Source: HGM11525 sp045649145
GTDB lineage: Bacteria > Bacillota > Clostridia > UBA1381
Length of the DNA: 59,290 bases
Assembly (NCBI GenBank): GCA_045649145.1
Contig: JAZRPK010000068.1
Coordinates: forward strand, 1-59,290
Direction of reading: 5' to 3'
The notes under the pieces were generated by a model, which searched no databases, was not told where the DNA came from, and saw nothing but the letters and a program-made list of their open reading frames with translations. Of this stretch, positions 34,401 to 41,538 are shown one piece after another. Each line of letters begins with the position of its first letter. Position 1 is the first letter of the stretch. The translations under genes were made by a program, and so were the position numbers.

Positions 34401-35272
34401 CCGTACCATTGCGGACCGAACATAGAGCTTAATTCTATAAAATTGGAAAACCATTGCTGAGACTGAATTCTGCCCAGCGGTCGTACTTTATTCAATGTAC
34501 GTTCAGTCAGAAGAGTTCCTACATTGTTAAAAACCATAAGCTCTGCTCTGGAAACACTGATGGGCTTTTGTGCCTGGAAATATATGTCACTGTCATTTTC
34601 AGGCGAGTAAAGAATCTCATCTTCTTCAATTTGACTCATTTCGTCAAGTCTTGACTTGACAACCTCTGCCAATTCGGTCTCATAAAAGCCAAAGCTCTTT
34701 TCCTCAGCAACTCTTTTTAGACGGTTAAACGTACCTTCATCCATCTGAAGCTTGTCCGGCGACATACCCCAGAATGAAACAGACCCGTCAGAAGTCCTTG
34801 AATATAATAATTTTGCAAGGTACTTGTTGATAAGCTGACAGTCAATGTCCGAGTCAATGCCAATGATAACCAACGGATTTACATAATCAAGAATTTCCGG
34901 CAGTAATTCCAGCATACGACCGGCTTCTTCCATATCATATTCAGTATGACTTTCTGTGCTTAACCATGACAAATCTTCATCGTCATCTTCCGTACCGCTG
35001 ACTCCGAATAATCGCAGAACAGGTGTTTTCTCCCTACTGAGCGGTTTTGCAGACACATCCCTACGGCTGAAAAACTCCTTCGGCGAACGGTCATCATTAA
35101 CAAAAAGTGCAGAAAATTCAGGATCGCGGCGACTTGTTACAACTGCGCTCCAACGACACGTGGAAATGATATCCTTAATTTCATCATCCTTTGCGTTCTG
35201 ACCCACATACAAAATTACATGGTTGGAATTAAATTTGTTATAAAATTCGCTGGTCATTTTCTCAATATTCAT
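31448..35272 (-). CDS. Large P-loop NTPase with degenerate SIR2-like N-terminus; candidate defence protein
   Basis: This 1274-residue soluble protein contains, in order: an N-terminal region (about 20-210) whose motif spacing resembles SIR2-like domains (VILYVGQ, WSAVVTSRRD, VLRLFGVSG, LVIIGIDSDID); a P-loop NTPase with Walker A GDPGSSKS (337-344, counting the first in-frame GTG codon as 1) and Walker B RILIVWD (Asp401), followed by LENKGRRVVLVCSG; a long helical region with coiled-coil-prone Glu/Lys stretches; and a C-terminal OB-like part with GTVLTVKGNNGYIRI. In the SIR2-like part the usual catalytic His of the KLHG motif is Phe, so NADase activity is doubtful. I chose ATG 35272 (AGGA 9 bp upstream). 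The architecture recalls STAND/Avs-type sensors; that is inference. Confidence 0.78.
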   Translation of the reverse strand: MNIEKMTSEFYNKFNSNHVILYVGQNAKDDEIKDIISTCRWSAVVTSRRDPEFSALFVNDDRSPKEFFSRRDVSAKPLSREKTPVLRLFGVSGTEDDDEDLSWLSTESHTEYDMEEAGRMLELLPEILDYVNPLVIIGIDSDIDCQLINKYLAKLLYSRTSDGSVSFWGMSPDKLQMDEGTFNRLKRVAEEKSFGFYETELAEVVKSRLDEMSQIEEDEILYSPENDSDIYFQAQKPISVSRAELMVFNNVGTLLTERTLNKVRPLGRIQSQQWFSNFIELSSMFGPQWYGYLPQSTFYVKRSYEDALVQLVRLMLAGKGVTGNSASPCPIVLTGDPGSSKSITLGALAYRIYNEKTNPVLFISDDDIVGGDFTNRIEGALQAIVDKSVTDTRILIVWDSSTYLSGVERMGRFLTELENKGRRVVLVCSGYRIIGQEGNGYRLAENGNKFESCDSKEAQVVSADGYYYVKATREMNEHEKYEFWRIAKEYSGISAKTISDMRNKLNGQNSPDNITGDDIFQYYYKLISLLRDNLEKGLKKEQSKVFQYVQKELDSTLEGIKNDAKEEIKTSPMYLAMMKAGIAVDELGIEEEHNDNNIEELEEKLDTLNLCVALFSRFKLTVPYSLAYTILLGDDVVDRYSNRYQELFKLVTTELPWLYYGETGTGDYAFSFRNSLEADIYLQRHDMSGTQQINLLCKIIDIYGQDYRRSKCKDLNFTNSLQALLRLMGPNSQYFSLRKDSLDYINIQAQLEVLINKIIYLLEDYGVPDEDAGFTTILITFTREYYGAFWNSHYMPVKNDANEEINKYEHEHFKPEDYELRLKKMVNAISLAEQGVEALETRCTTEAQSLSAKEKSRLLAQRDSLVVETAQCNMRLEEYGEEYRECCECLGVDADTRLLMRRLHYPTIYKQLLSVIYRDQTNGYAYNALFKAFERMYEKERGLPEEEKIQNLSEIMQLVEICENLGASIVNRGGNGKDELSPHLAKIRDIAANFQITLDSVYGHIDGKPAKTEEEEAFFRLYDNMLESNNASAITFICQKELKIPSGTQKLEKQQLDSCERVYQFLKTNKKNYECVSSNSYALAMLIRVAWMRYNKTTLSGNTECQLTRLTIEQWYEIYDYCRTYVRIEKENRQPIIILLYALAAIQVGRMSEESYIEAVEILAMLDEAKFYHARMRTPFMICPPITEEITEPTPKLYTGTVLTVKGNNGYIRIHDLPLRLRNDVGVRFRHYNLGRDIPMPEVNQLLNNLELGIGYTSLSVYTKAGRKFREGSI

Positions 35273-35340
35273 TATCACACATCCTGTCCTTATTTTTTAA
35301 CAGTACCTACAAGGAAAAGTATATTTTGACTATTTATAAT

Positions 35341-35369
35341 AGCATATCACATTTCCATTTTAATGTCAA
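35341..35369 (-). promoter_or_regulatory. Promoter of the two-gene island
   Basis: TTGACA (35369-35364), a 17-bp spacer and TATGCT preceded by TGA (35346-35341), about 70 bp before the NTPase start. The -10 is suboptimal. Confidence 0.5.
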
Positions 35370-35424
35370 TTGTAAACGCATAGACTTGATCGCCTGCGTC
35401 CTCCTTTGTTTTATGTCTTCATTT

Positions 35425-35458
35425 AATTAAAAAGCAACCATCAGGTTGCTTTTTAATT
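35425..35458. terminator. niaR terminator (bidirectional)
   Basis: AATTAAAAAGCAACC pairs perfectly with GGTTGCTTTTTAATT around ATCA, with T-tracts in both directions. It overlaps the niaR stop codon region. Confidence 0.88.
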
Positions 35459-35999
35459 ATTGCAATTCTATCTCCATCGGCTCATACTCCTGAAGTGGCG
35501 CTAAAAAGCCACGCTCTTCGAGTTTCCTTTTAATAATTTCCAAAGTATCCTCATTTTCTGCACAAACAGTATGATAATGATACCCCGATGTGACATTCTT
35601 AAGCAGGCTCGACTTTCCGCTTGTTATATTGTCGATAAAATTTTTGACATCGAGCCGTGATTTGATATCCATTGTAGCTGATATTTTATTATAGAACTTG
35701 TGATAGACAAACACATCTTTTACTATGCCGCCAAGGTCAACTATGAGGTTAAGTTCCTCCTCCACCTCATCATCCGAGTGAATGAGCTTAAAAACCCGCT
35801 CGTGCTTTGACTCTTTTTCCAAAAGATATCCTCTTGCATGTGAAAGAATACCGCAGCCGTCCTTTCTGAGCATAGCTATATCCTTAACAATAATCTGCCT
35901 GCTTACCCCAAATTCTTCCGCAAGAGCAGTCGCCGAAACAGGTTTCTTTGCAAGAGTGAGGGTTTTTAATATCTCCGCTCTTCTTAGTTCTACTCTCAT
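35457..35999 (-). CDS. niaR: NiaR-type NAD biosynthesis repressor (HTH + 3H domain)
   Basis: NiaR (YrxA) represses NAD synthesis and salvage genes when niacin is present. The N-terminal winged HTH (ALAEEFGVSRQIIVKDIAMLRKDG) and the C-terminal 3H domain with conserved histidines (VYHKFYNKI, GYHYHTVCAENE) are clear. ATG 35999 follows GGAGG by 5 bp and gives 180 residues. It ends the nadB-nadC-niaR operon, so the repressor is probably autoregulated together with the pathway genes. Confidence 0.93.
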   Translation of the reverse strand: MRVELRRAEILKTLTLAKKPVSATALAEEFGVSRQIIVKDIAMLRKDGCGILSHARGYLLEKESKHERVFKLIHSDDEVEEELNLIVDLGGIVKDVFVYHKFYNKISATMDIKSRLDVKNFIDNITSGKSSLLKNVTSGYHYHTVCAENEDTLEIIKRKLEERGFLAPLQEYEPMEIELQ

Positions 36000-36012
36000 A
36001 GACACCTCCTGC

Positions 36013-36867
36013 TTATATCTCGTGCAGATTTTTTAATGACAGGTCAAGAATGGGTGATGAATGAGTAAGCGCCCCGCTTGATATATAGTCTACGCCAAGG
36101 TCGGTAAGTACAGCTATGTTTTCCTTGGTTACATTGCCCGAAACCTCAACCTCTGCTCTTCCATCAATATATGCCATAGCTTCTTTTATCTCGGCGTGAG
36201 TCATATTGTCAAGCATAATAATATCCGCACCCGCCTCAACAGCTTCCTTTACCATATCAAAGTTTTCAACCTCGACCTCAATCTTTCTTACAAAGGGTGC
36301 GTATTCCTTTGCCATTTCTACCGCCTTTTTAACACTACCTGCCGCACCAATGTGATTGTCCTTTAAGAGCACTCCATCGGAAAGATTGTATCTGTGATTA
36401 CAGCCTCCGCCCGTTCTTACAGCGTATTTCTCGAAAATACGGTTGTTAGGCGTTGTTTTTCTGGTATCTAAGAGGGTGGTATTTGTGCCCTTTAGTAAAT
36501 CGGCAACCTTTCTGGTGTATGTCGCAACACCGCTCATTCTTTGCAGGTAGTTGAGCGCTGTACGCTCGCCTGAGAGTAAAACTCTTATATCACCCTTAAC
36601 CTTTGCAATAAGCTCTCCTTTTTTAATTTCCTTGCCGTCTTCGGCAAAGAAAGTCACCTCGGTTTTTTCGTCAAGGAGTGTAAACACCCTTTCAAACACC
36701 TGTATACCGCAAAGTATCCCGTCTTCTTTACAAATAAGGTCTACCTCGCCCATTTTCTCACACGGCATAACACTGTTTGTGGAAACGTCCTCGCTGGTAA
36801 TGTCCTCCTCCAATGCGCCCAGAATAAGCGGGTCAACCTTCAGTTTCAAAGTAGCTTTATCAAACAT
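36013..36867 (-). CDS. nadC: Nicotinate-nucleotide pyrophosphorylase (quinolinate phosphoribosyltransferase)
   Basis: NadC converts quinolinate and PRPP to nicotinate mononucleotide. The 284-residue protein shows the family segments RTALNYLQRMSGVATYTR, TLLDTRKTTPN, GGGCNHRYNLSDGVLLKDNHI, EVEVENFD and IMLDNM, and ends with VDYISSGALTHSS. It begins 1 bp after nadB and lies 13 bp before niaR. Confidence 0.97.
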   Translation of the reverse strand: MFDKATLKLKVDPLILGALEEDITSEDVSTNSVMPCEKMGEVDLICKEDGILCGIQVFERVFTLLDEKTEVTFFAEDGKEIKKGELIAKVKGDIRVLLSGERTALNYLQRMSGVATYTRKVADLLKGTNTTLLDTRKTTPNNRIFEKYAVRTGGGCNHRYNLSDGVLLKDNHIGAAGSVKKAVEMAKEYAPFVRKIEVEVENFDMVKEAVEAGADIIMLDNMTHAEIKEAMAYIDGRAEVEVSGNVTKENIAVLTDLGVDYISSGALTHSSPILDLSLKNLHEI

Positions 36868-36868
36868 T

Positions 36869-38158
36869 TTATTTCTCTCCTTGTAAATTATTTGCTTTTT
36901 CTATCTCGGCAAGTACCAGCTTGCGATACTTTTCCAAAAGCTCTTCTTGGTTGTTGTAGACTGTTAGGTCAATATCAGGAAGAGCGGTCATTTCTTTGGG
37001 ATTATTCTTTATATCCTCCGCTGCACGCTTTGCAAATACCAGACTCTCCAAAAGCGAGTTGCTGGCGAGGCGGTTTCTTCCGTGTACGCCGTTGCAGGCG
37101 TTTTCACCTACCGCATAAAGTCTTGGCATAGAGGTTTTGCTGTTATGATTAACCTTTATTCCGCCCATAAAATAATGCTGTGCAGGAACAACTGGGATAC
37201 ATTCTCTGGTTACATCATAATTTAGCTCCTTACAATGCCTTACAATATTCGGAAAATGCTCCAAAAGCTCAGCTTGCGGAATTGTCCTTAAATCCTCCCA
37301 GACAAACTCAGTTGAGTCTGCCTTCATCTGTCGGCGGATTTCCTCTACCAGCAAATCCCTCGGCAAAAGCTCGTCGGTAAACCTTTGCATATCCTTGTTA
37401 TAGAGCTTTGCCCCCTCTCCTCTTACCGATTCGGATATCAGAAAGCTCCTTTCGGTCGGCTTTTCTGAAAAGAGGGTTGTCGGGTGAATTTGTATGTAGT
37501 TGATATTTTTAAGCTCTATCTGATGTGTTATGGCAATCGCAATTGCATCGCCTGTTAGATGCCTGAAATTAGTGGAATGTCGGTACAAGCCTCCTATTCC
37601 GCCGCAAGCAAGTACAGTATATTCGGCACTTACCGTTTCGACCGCACCGTCAGGCAAGGATATCACCGCTCCGACACATTCTCCGTCTTTTTCGATTATG
37701 TCAAGCAGAGTGGTATTTTCATAGAGCGTTATATTGTCCCGTTTTTTAACCTCTTGTAAGAGCTTGCTTGTGATTTCCTTTCCCGTAATATCACGATGGA
37801 ACAAAATTCTGCTTTCAGAATGTGCTCCCTCTCTTGTATAGTTAAAATCTCCCTTTTCATCACGTGAAAACTCAACCCCGTAACCCACAAGCTCGTTTAT
37901 CACCTCACGTGAGGAATTTATCATAATAGCCACGCTCTCATGGTCATTCTCGTAATGACCTGCTTTTAATGTGTCTTCAAAGAAAGACTCGTAATCCTCG
38001 TCATTTTTAAGCACACATATTCCGCCTTGTGCAAGAAATGAATCATTGCTTTCGGCATCAGCTTTGGTTATTATGGTAATTTTTTTGTCTTTTGGCAGGT
38101 GCAGTGCACAGTATAGACCCGAGCACCCGCTACCTACAATCAGTATGTCAGTATCCAT
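36869..38158 (-). CDS. nadB: L-aspartate oxidase
   Basis: NadB oxidises aspartate to iminoaspartate with FAD; with NadA it makes quinolinate. The FAD-binding start MDTDILIVGSGCSGLYCALHL, the SESRILFHRDITG segment, the LACGGIGGLYRHSTN motif and the catalytic region QHYFMGGIKVN are seen. The 429-residue form lacks the longer C-terminal helical domain of E. coli NadB, as is usual in clostridia. ATG 38158 has GGAGGG upstream; a longer open frame upstream crosses the promoter and is rejected. Confidence 0.96.
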   Translation of the reverse strand: MDTDILIVGSGCSGLYCALHLPKDKKITIITKADAESNDSFLAQGGICVLKNDEDYESFFEDTLKAGHYENDHESVAIMINSSREVINELVGYGVEFSRDEKGDFNYTREGAHSESRILFHRDITGKEITSKLLQEVKKRDNITLYENTTLLDIIEKDGECVGAVISLPDGAVETVSAEYTVLACGGIGGLYRHSTNFRHLTGDAIAIAITHQIELKNINYIQIHPTTLFSEKPTERSFLISESVRGEGAKLYNKDMQRFTDELLPRDLLVEEIRRQMKADSTEFVWEDLRTIPQAELLEHFPNIVRHCKELNYDVTRECIPVVPAQHYFMGGIKVNHNSKTSMPRLYAVGENACNGVHGRNRLASNSLLESLVFAKRAAEDIKNNPKEMTALPDIDLTVYNNQEELLEKYRKLVLAEIEKANNLQGEK

Positions 38159-38191
38159 TTTCCCTCCGAAAAAATCAAGTATGATACGCTT

Positions 38192-38278
38192 AGTATACCA
38201 CAGACATTTACACATTTCAAGACATATGTAAACTTTTATGTAAACTTTATTGACTTTTTTATGTAAGAATAGTATAAT
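38192..38278. promoter_or_regulatory. Divergent nadB/nadA promoters with candidate NiaR sites
   Basis: The nadB promoter (minus) is TTGAAA (38220-38215), 17 bp, TGG-TATACT (38197-38192). The nadA promoter (plus) is TTGACT (38250-38255), 17 bp, TATAAT (38273-38278). TTTACA (38207-38212) and TGTAAA (38227-38232) form an inverted pair over the nadB -35. TATGTAA occurs three times in direct orientation (38225, 38237, 38260), two of them upstream of the nadA -35. These repeats are the best candidate binding sites for NiaR. Confidence 0.65.
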
Positions 38279-38302
38279 ACCTTTGTTACGGAGGACGATA
38301 TT

Positions 38303-39217
38303 ATGTACAACACAAAGCAATTACAGGAAGATATTATAAGACTTAAAAAAGAGAATGACGTTTGTATTTTGGCACACGCGTACCAGACACATGATATATT
38401 GGAGGTTGCCGACTATGTAGGCGACTCGTTCGGTTTAAGCAAGCAGGCAGCAGCTGCACCAGAGAAAACTGTCCTGATGTGCGGTGTCAGGTTTATGGCG
38501 GAAACAGTTAAAATTCTCTCGCCCGAGAAAAAGGTGCTTCTTTCTCACTCCGATGCAGGCTGTCCTATGGCGGAGCAGTTAGCCGTTGAGGAATTAAAAA
38601 GGCTCAAGAGCTTGTATAAGGACTCTGCCGTAGTGGCGTACATAAATACCACCGCAGCGCTAAAATGCGAGTGCGATGTTTGTGTAACCTCGGCATCTGC
38701 ACTTGATATTGTTAAAAAGCTGCCCCAGAAGGAAATACTCTTTATCCCCGATTGCAACCTCGGCTCGTGGGTAGAAAGCCACGTCCCCGAAAAGAAATTT
38801 CATTTTATAAACGGCGGCTGCCCCGTACATACCAAAGTTACTGCAGAAGATGTTGAGACAGCACGGCGAAATCACCCCGAGGCACTTTTGCTGGTGCATC
38901 CCGAATGTGTTAAGGAGGTAACCCAAAGGGCAGATTTTGCCGGCAGTACGACGGCTATTATGGATTTTGTGGCTAAAAGCGACGCAACAGAGTTTATAAT
39001 AGGAACGGATAACAGTATATCAGCGCATCTTCAGTTCTCATATCCAAATAAGCGTTTCTATCCCCTTTCCAAGAACTGCATATGTAATGATATGCGACTT
39101 ACTACTCTTGTGGATGTGTATAACGCCGTAGCAGGAGTTGGCGGCGAGGAGATAACTCTTGCCGATGACGTGATTAGAAAAGCAAAAATCAGCATAGACA
39201 GAATGTTAAGTATATAA
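38303..39217 (+). CDS. nadA: Quinolinate synthase A
   Basis: NadA is a [4Fe-4S] enzyme that condenses iminoaspartate with DHAP to quinolinate. The 304-residue protein carries DVCILAHAYQTHDILEVADYVGDSF, the cluster cysteines in MCGVRFMAETVKIL, AALKCECDVCVTSASA and HPECVKEV, and NGGCPVHTKV. GGAGGA precedes the ATG. It is divergent from nadB, as expected for a NiaR regulon. Confidence 0.97.
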   Translation: MYNTKQLQEDIIRLKKENDVCILAHAYQTHDILEVADYVGDSFGLSKQAAAAPEKTVLMCGVRFMAETVKILSPEKKVLLSHSDAGCPMAEQLAVEELKRLKSLYKDSAVVAYINTTAALKCECDVCVTSASALDIVKKLPQKEILFIPDCNLGSWVESHVPEKKFHFINGGCPVHTKVTAEDVETARRNHPEALLLVHPECVKEVTQRADFAGSTTAIMDFVAKSDATEFIIGTDNSISAHLQFSYPNKRFYPLSKNCICNDMRLTTLVDVYNAVAGVGGEEITLADDVIRKAKISIDRMLSI

Positions 39218-39221
39218 AAAT

Positions 39222-39249
39222 AAAAATCGGGCATAATGCCCGATTTTTT
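39222..39249. terminator. nadA / sigK shared terminator
   Basis: AAAAATCGGGC and GCCCGATTTTT form a symmetric hairpin between convergent nadA and sigK, with T-tracts both ways. Confidence 0.88.
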
Positions 39250-39925
39250 ATTCAAAGCTTTTCTTAAGCTTTTTTATCGCCTTTTTTTCTATTCTTGATA
39301 CGTACGAACGGCTAATCCCCATAAGCTCGGACACCTCCTGCTGTGTCTTTCTTTTCCCGCCGCCGAGGCCATATCTCCAGCAGATTATCTGTTGCTCGCT
39401 CGGGGTAAGCTCACTTTTAATGGCACGTCTAAGTTTTACAGCATCAAGCCTTAGCGACACCTCCTCCTCAACATCAGCGCCCTCTATTGCAAGCGTATCT
39501 GATAAGGTCATATTATTACCCTCGCTGTCACAGCCGATACTTTCGTCAAGCGATATCTCTGCCCCAAGACGCTTTGCGCTGCGCAATGTCATCAAAATTT
39601 CATTCTCGATACATCTGGCAATATACGCAGCAAGTCGGGAATTCTTTTGAGGATTGAAGGTATTTATACCCTTAATCAGTCCAATCGTACCTATAGATAC
39701 CAAATCGTCAAAGTTGTTTTCGTTTCCGTATTTTTTGGCAATATGTGCTACTAATCTAAGGTTATGCTCTATCAGTATTTTTCGGGCATTTTCATCACCG
39801 TTTTGTAACAGCTCGGTGTATTTCTTCTCCTCTTGACTTGAAAGCGGCTTGGGAAAGGACGCTCCGCCGCCAATATATCCGACAAAGAAGAGAAGCTTTT
39901 CTAAAAGGGCTATTAAAAATCCCAT
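39248..39925 (-). CDS. sigK: Sporulation sigma factor SigK
   Basis: Sigma-K drives late mother-cell gene expression during endospore formation. A hydrophobic N-terminal pro-sequence (MGFLIALLEKLLFFVGYIGGGASFPKPLS) is followed by region 2 (HNLRLVAHIAKKYGNENNFDDLVSIGTIGLIKGINTF) and region 4 with an HTH (TQQEVSELMGISRSYVSRIEKKAIKKL). The 225-residue frame is continuous, so there is no skin-like element. The presence of the pro-sequence predicts proteolytic activation. It indicates a spore former, or a recent descendant of one. Confidence 0.95.
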   Translation of the reverse strand: MGFLIALLEKLLFFVGYIGGGASFPKPLSSQEEKKYTELLQNGDENARKILIEHNLRLVAHIAKKYGNENNFDDLVSIGTIGLIKGINTFNPQKNSRLAAYIARCIENEILMTLRSAKRLGAEISLDESIGCDSEGNNMTLSDTLAIEGADVEEEVSLRLDAVKLRRAIKSELTPSEQQIICWRYGLGGGKRKTQQEVSELMGISRSYVSRIEKKAIKKLKKSFE

Positions 39926-40008
39926 ATCTACAACCTCCTGTTATAATAGATAGCACCAAGTCAAGCCTTTTATTCTCACCGCTTTGTCCCATTTTAGATA
40001 ATTTTTAC

Positions 40009-40037
40009 TTGCCAAGCGAACAAAAAGAATATATAAT
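40009..40037 (+). promoter_or_regulatory. Promoter of the CpXC gene
   Basis: TTGCCA (40009-40014), a 17-bp spacer and TATAAT (40032-40037), 35 bp before the start. Confidence 0.55.
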
Positions 40038-40072
40038 GAATGTAATATATTTTGATTGAAAGGATTATAACA

Positions 40073-40732
40073 ATGAGTCTTAATACACAAGAAAAACTGC
40101 GTTGCCCGAAATGTGGCTGTCTTAACGATATTACCCTGTGGCAGTCGTTGACTGTGTCGGACAGCGAGGATCTTAAAAATGAGCTTTTGAAAGGGCAGCT
40201 AAATGTGCTTATATGCCGTGACTGCGGTGCGAGAGCATTAGTTCCTACACCCCTTTTATACCACGACGAGAATAAAAAGCTGATGATTTCTTTTGTCCCG
40301 ACAGAAAATGCAGATGACGCAAAAAAGCAGTTTGAATCAATCAAAAAAAGCTCAAAGGACTCGGGAGAGCTTAAATCTCTTGCAGGCTATAATTTACGTT
40401 ATGTGTCCGATTACAACACATTGCTTGAGAAGCTCTTGATTTTTGACTCAGGTTTAAGTGACAAAACTATTGAAGTTATCAAGCTTATGGTGCTTTTGCA
40501 GGAGCCTGAAATGGCGGACAAGCGCACCGCTCTTTTTGGTAAACGTCACGAGGACGGCAGTATTGAGATAATGGTAAGAAATATTGCAGACGGGGCAGTT
40601 TTTACCTCCCGAGCACCTGCCGAAACCTACAAAACAGTACACACCGCACTTAAAAGCTCGGGTGTCAAGGACGTAAGCTTTGACTGGGAAATGGTAGACA
40701 GAGAATACGCCGAAAAGCTGTTAGGCTGCTGA
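40073..40732 (+). CDS. CpXC domain protein
   Basis: A 219-residue protein starting MSLNTQEKLRCPKCGCLNDITLWQSL, followed by a second CxxC (LICRDCGARALVPTPLLYHDENKKLMISFVP), which fits the CpXC family (PF14353), a probable zinc-binding module. The C-terminal half is mixed alpha/beta with no motif I recognise. I chose ATG 40073 with GAAAGGA upstream. It is a single-gene transcript with its own promoter and terminator. Function unknown. Confidence 0.82.
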   Translation: MSLNTQEKLRCPKCGCLNDITLWQSLTVSDSEDLKNELLKGQLNVLICRDCGARALVPTPLLYHDENKKLMISFVPTENADDAKKQFESIKKSSKDSGELKSLAGYNLRYVSDYNTLLEKLLIFDSGLSDKTIEVIKLMVLLQEPEMADKRTALFGKRHEDGSIEIMVRNIADGAVFTSRAPAETYKTVHTALKSSGVKDVSFDWEMVDREYAEKLLGC

Positions 40733-40746
40733 TTCTCACATATAAC

Positions 40747-40778
40747 AAAATGACGACCGAATATGGCCGTCATTTTTT
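40747..40778. terminator. Shared terminator of the CpXC gene and pflA
   Basis: AAAATGACG and CGTCATTTT form a stem around a GG/CC-extended loop, with a T-run for the plus gene and an A/T-rich tail for the minus gene. Confidence 0.8.
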
Positions 40779-41538
40779 ACTGTATCTTGAGTCCGTCGGC
40801 TATGCCACGCATAATAACCTCTCTCGCCTCAATAGCTTTATCTTTTTCAAGAGGAGGTGTATCCTTTAAGGGATAGTCGATACCTAGCTCTTTGTACTTT
40901 GCTTTTCCCATATCGTGATACGGCAAAACATCGATTGCCTTTAAGGTTTTAAGCTTTGAGGCAAAGAGTCCGATTTTATACCAGTCCTCTTTATTGTCGG
41001 TAAGCTCCGGCACAACAACGTGTCTTATCCATATATCCACATTCTTTTTGCTTACATATTCCGCAAAGGCAAACACATTGCTGTTGCTCATACCTGTCAG
41101 CTCTTTGTGCTTATCGTTATCAATATGCTTGATATCAAGCATTACAAGGTCTAAGACTGACAACAGCTCGTCAAACTCCGATGCATTTTCGGCAGTAAAT
41201 CCTGCACCCGACGTATCAAGGCAGGTATGTATTCCCTTCGCCTTTGCCTTTTTCATAAGCTCGGTTACAAACTCCTTTTGCATAAGCGGCTCACCGCCCG
41301 TTACGGTTATACCCCCGCTTAAAAATGCACGGCACTTTTCATACTCCTCCAAAAGCTCGCCCGCTGTCATTTCCTGACCCTTGGTAAAATCCCACGTATC
41401 AGGATTATGACAATAAAGACATCTCATAGGACACCCCTGCATAAATATAACAAACCTCACCCCCGGTCCGTCTACAGTACCGAAGGTTTCTATCGAGTGT
41501 ATTCTTCCCGTTATTCTGTTATTTTCCAAGCAAGTCAT
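40777..41538 (-). CDS. pflA: Pyruvate formate-lyase activating enzyme
   Basis: PflA is a radical SAM enzyme that installs the glycyl radical on pyruvate formate-lyase. The CxxxCxxC cluster motif is in MQGCPMRCLYCHNPDTW, with GGITVTGGEPLMQ, LDTSGA and VMLDIKH further on. The 253-residue length is right. ATG 41538 is 12 bp after GGGAG, and its first codons overlap the end of the pseudouridine synthase gene; an ATG four codons earlier abuts the same site. No pflB lies in the window, so the substrate enzyme is encoded elsewhere. Confidence 0.92.
   Translation of the reverse strand: MTCLENNRITGRIHSIETFGTVDGPGVRFVIFMQGCPMRCLYCHNPDTWDFTKGQEMTAGELLEEYEKCRAFLSGGITVTGGEPLMQKEFVTELMKKAKAKGIHTCLDTSGAGFTAENASEFDELLSVLDLVMLDIKHIDNDKHKELTGMSNSNVFAFAEYVSKKNVDIWIRHVVVPELTDNKEDWYKIGLFASKLKTLKAIDVLPYHDMGKAKYKELGIDYPLKDTPPLEKDKAIEAREVIMRGIADGLKIQ

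Noticed and set aside
39248..39925. Skin-type element in sigK
   Set aside because: The coding frame is continuous and complete, with no recombinase gene.
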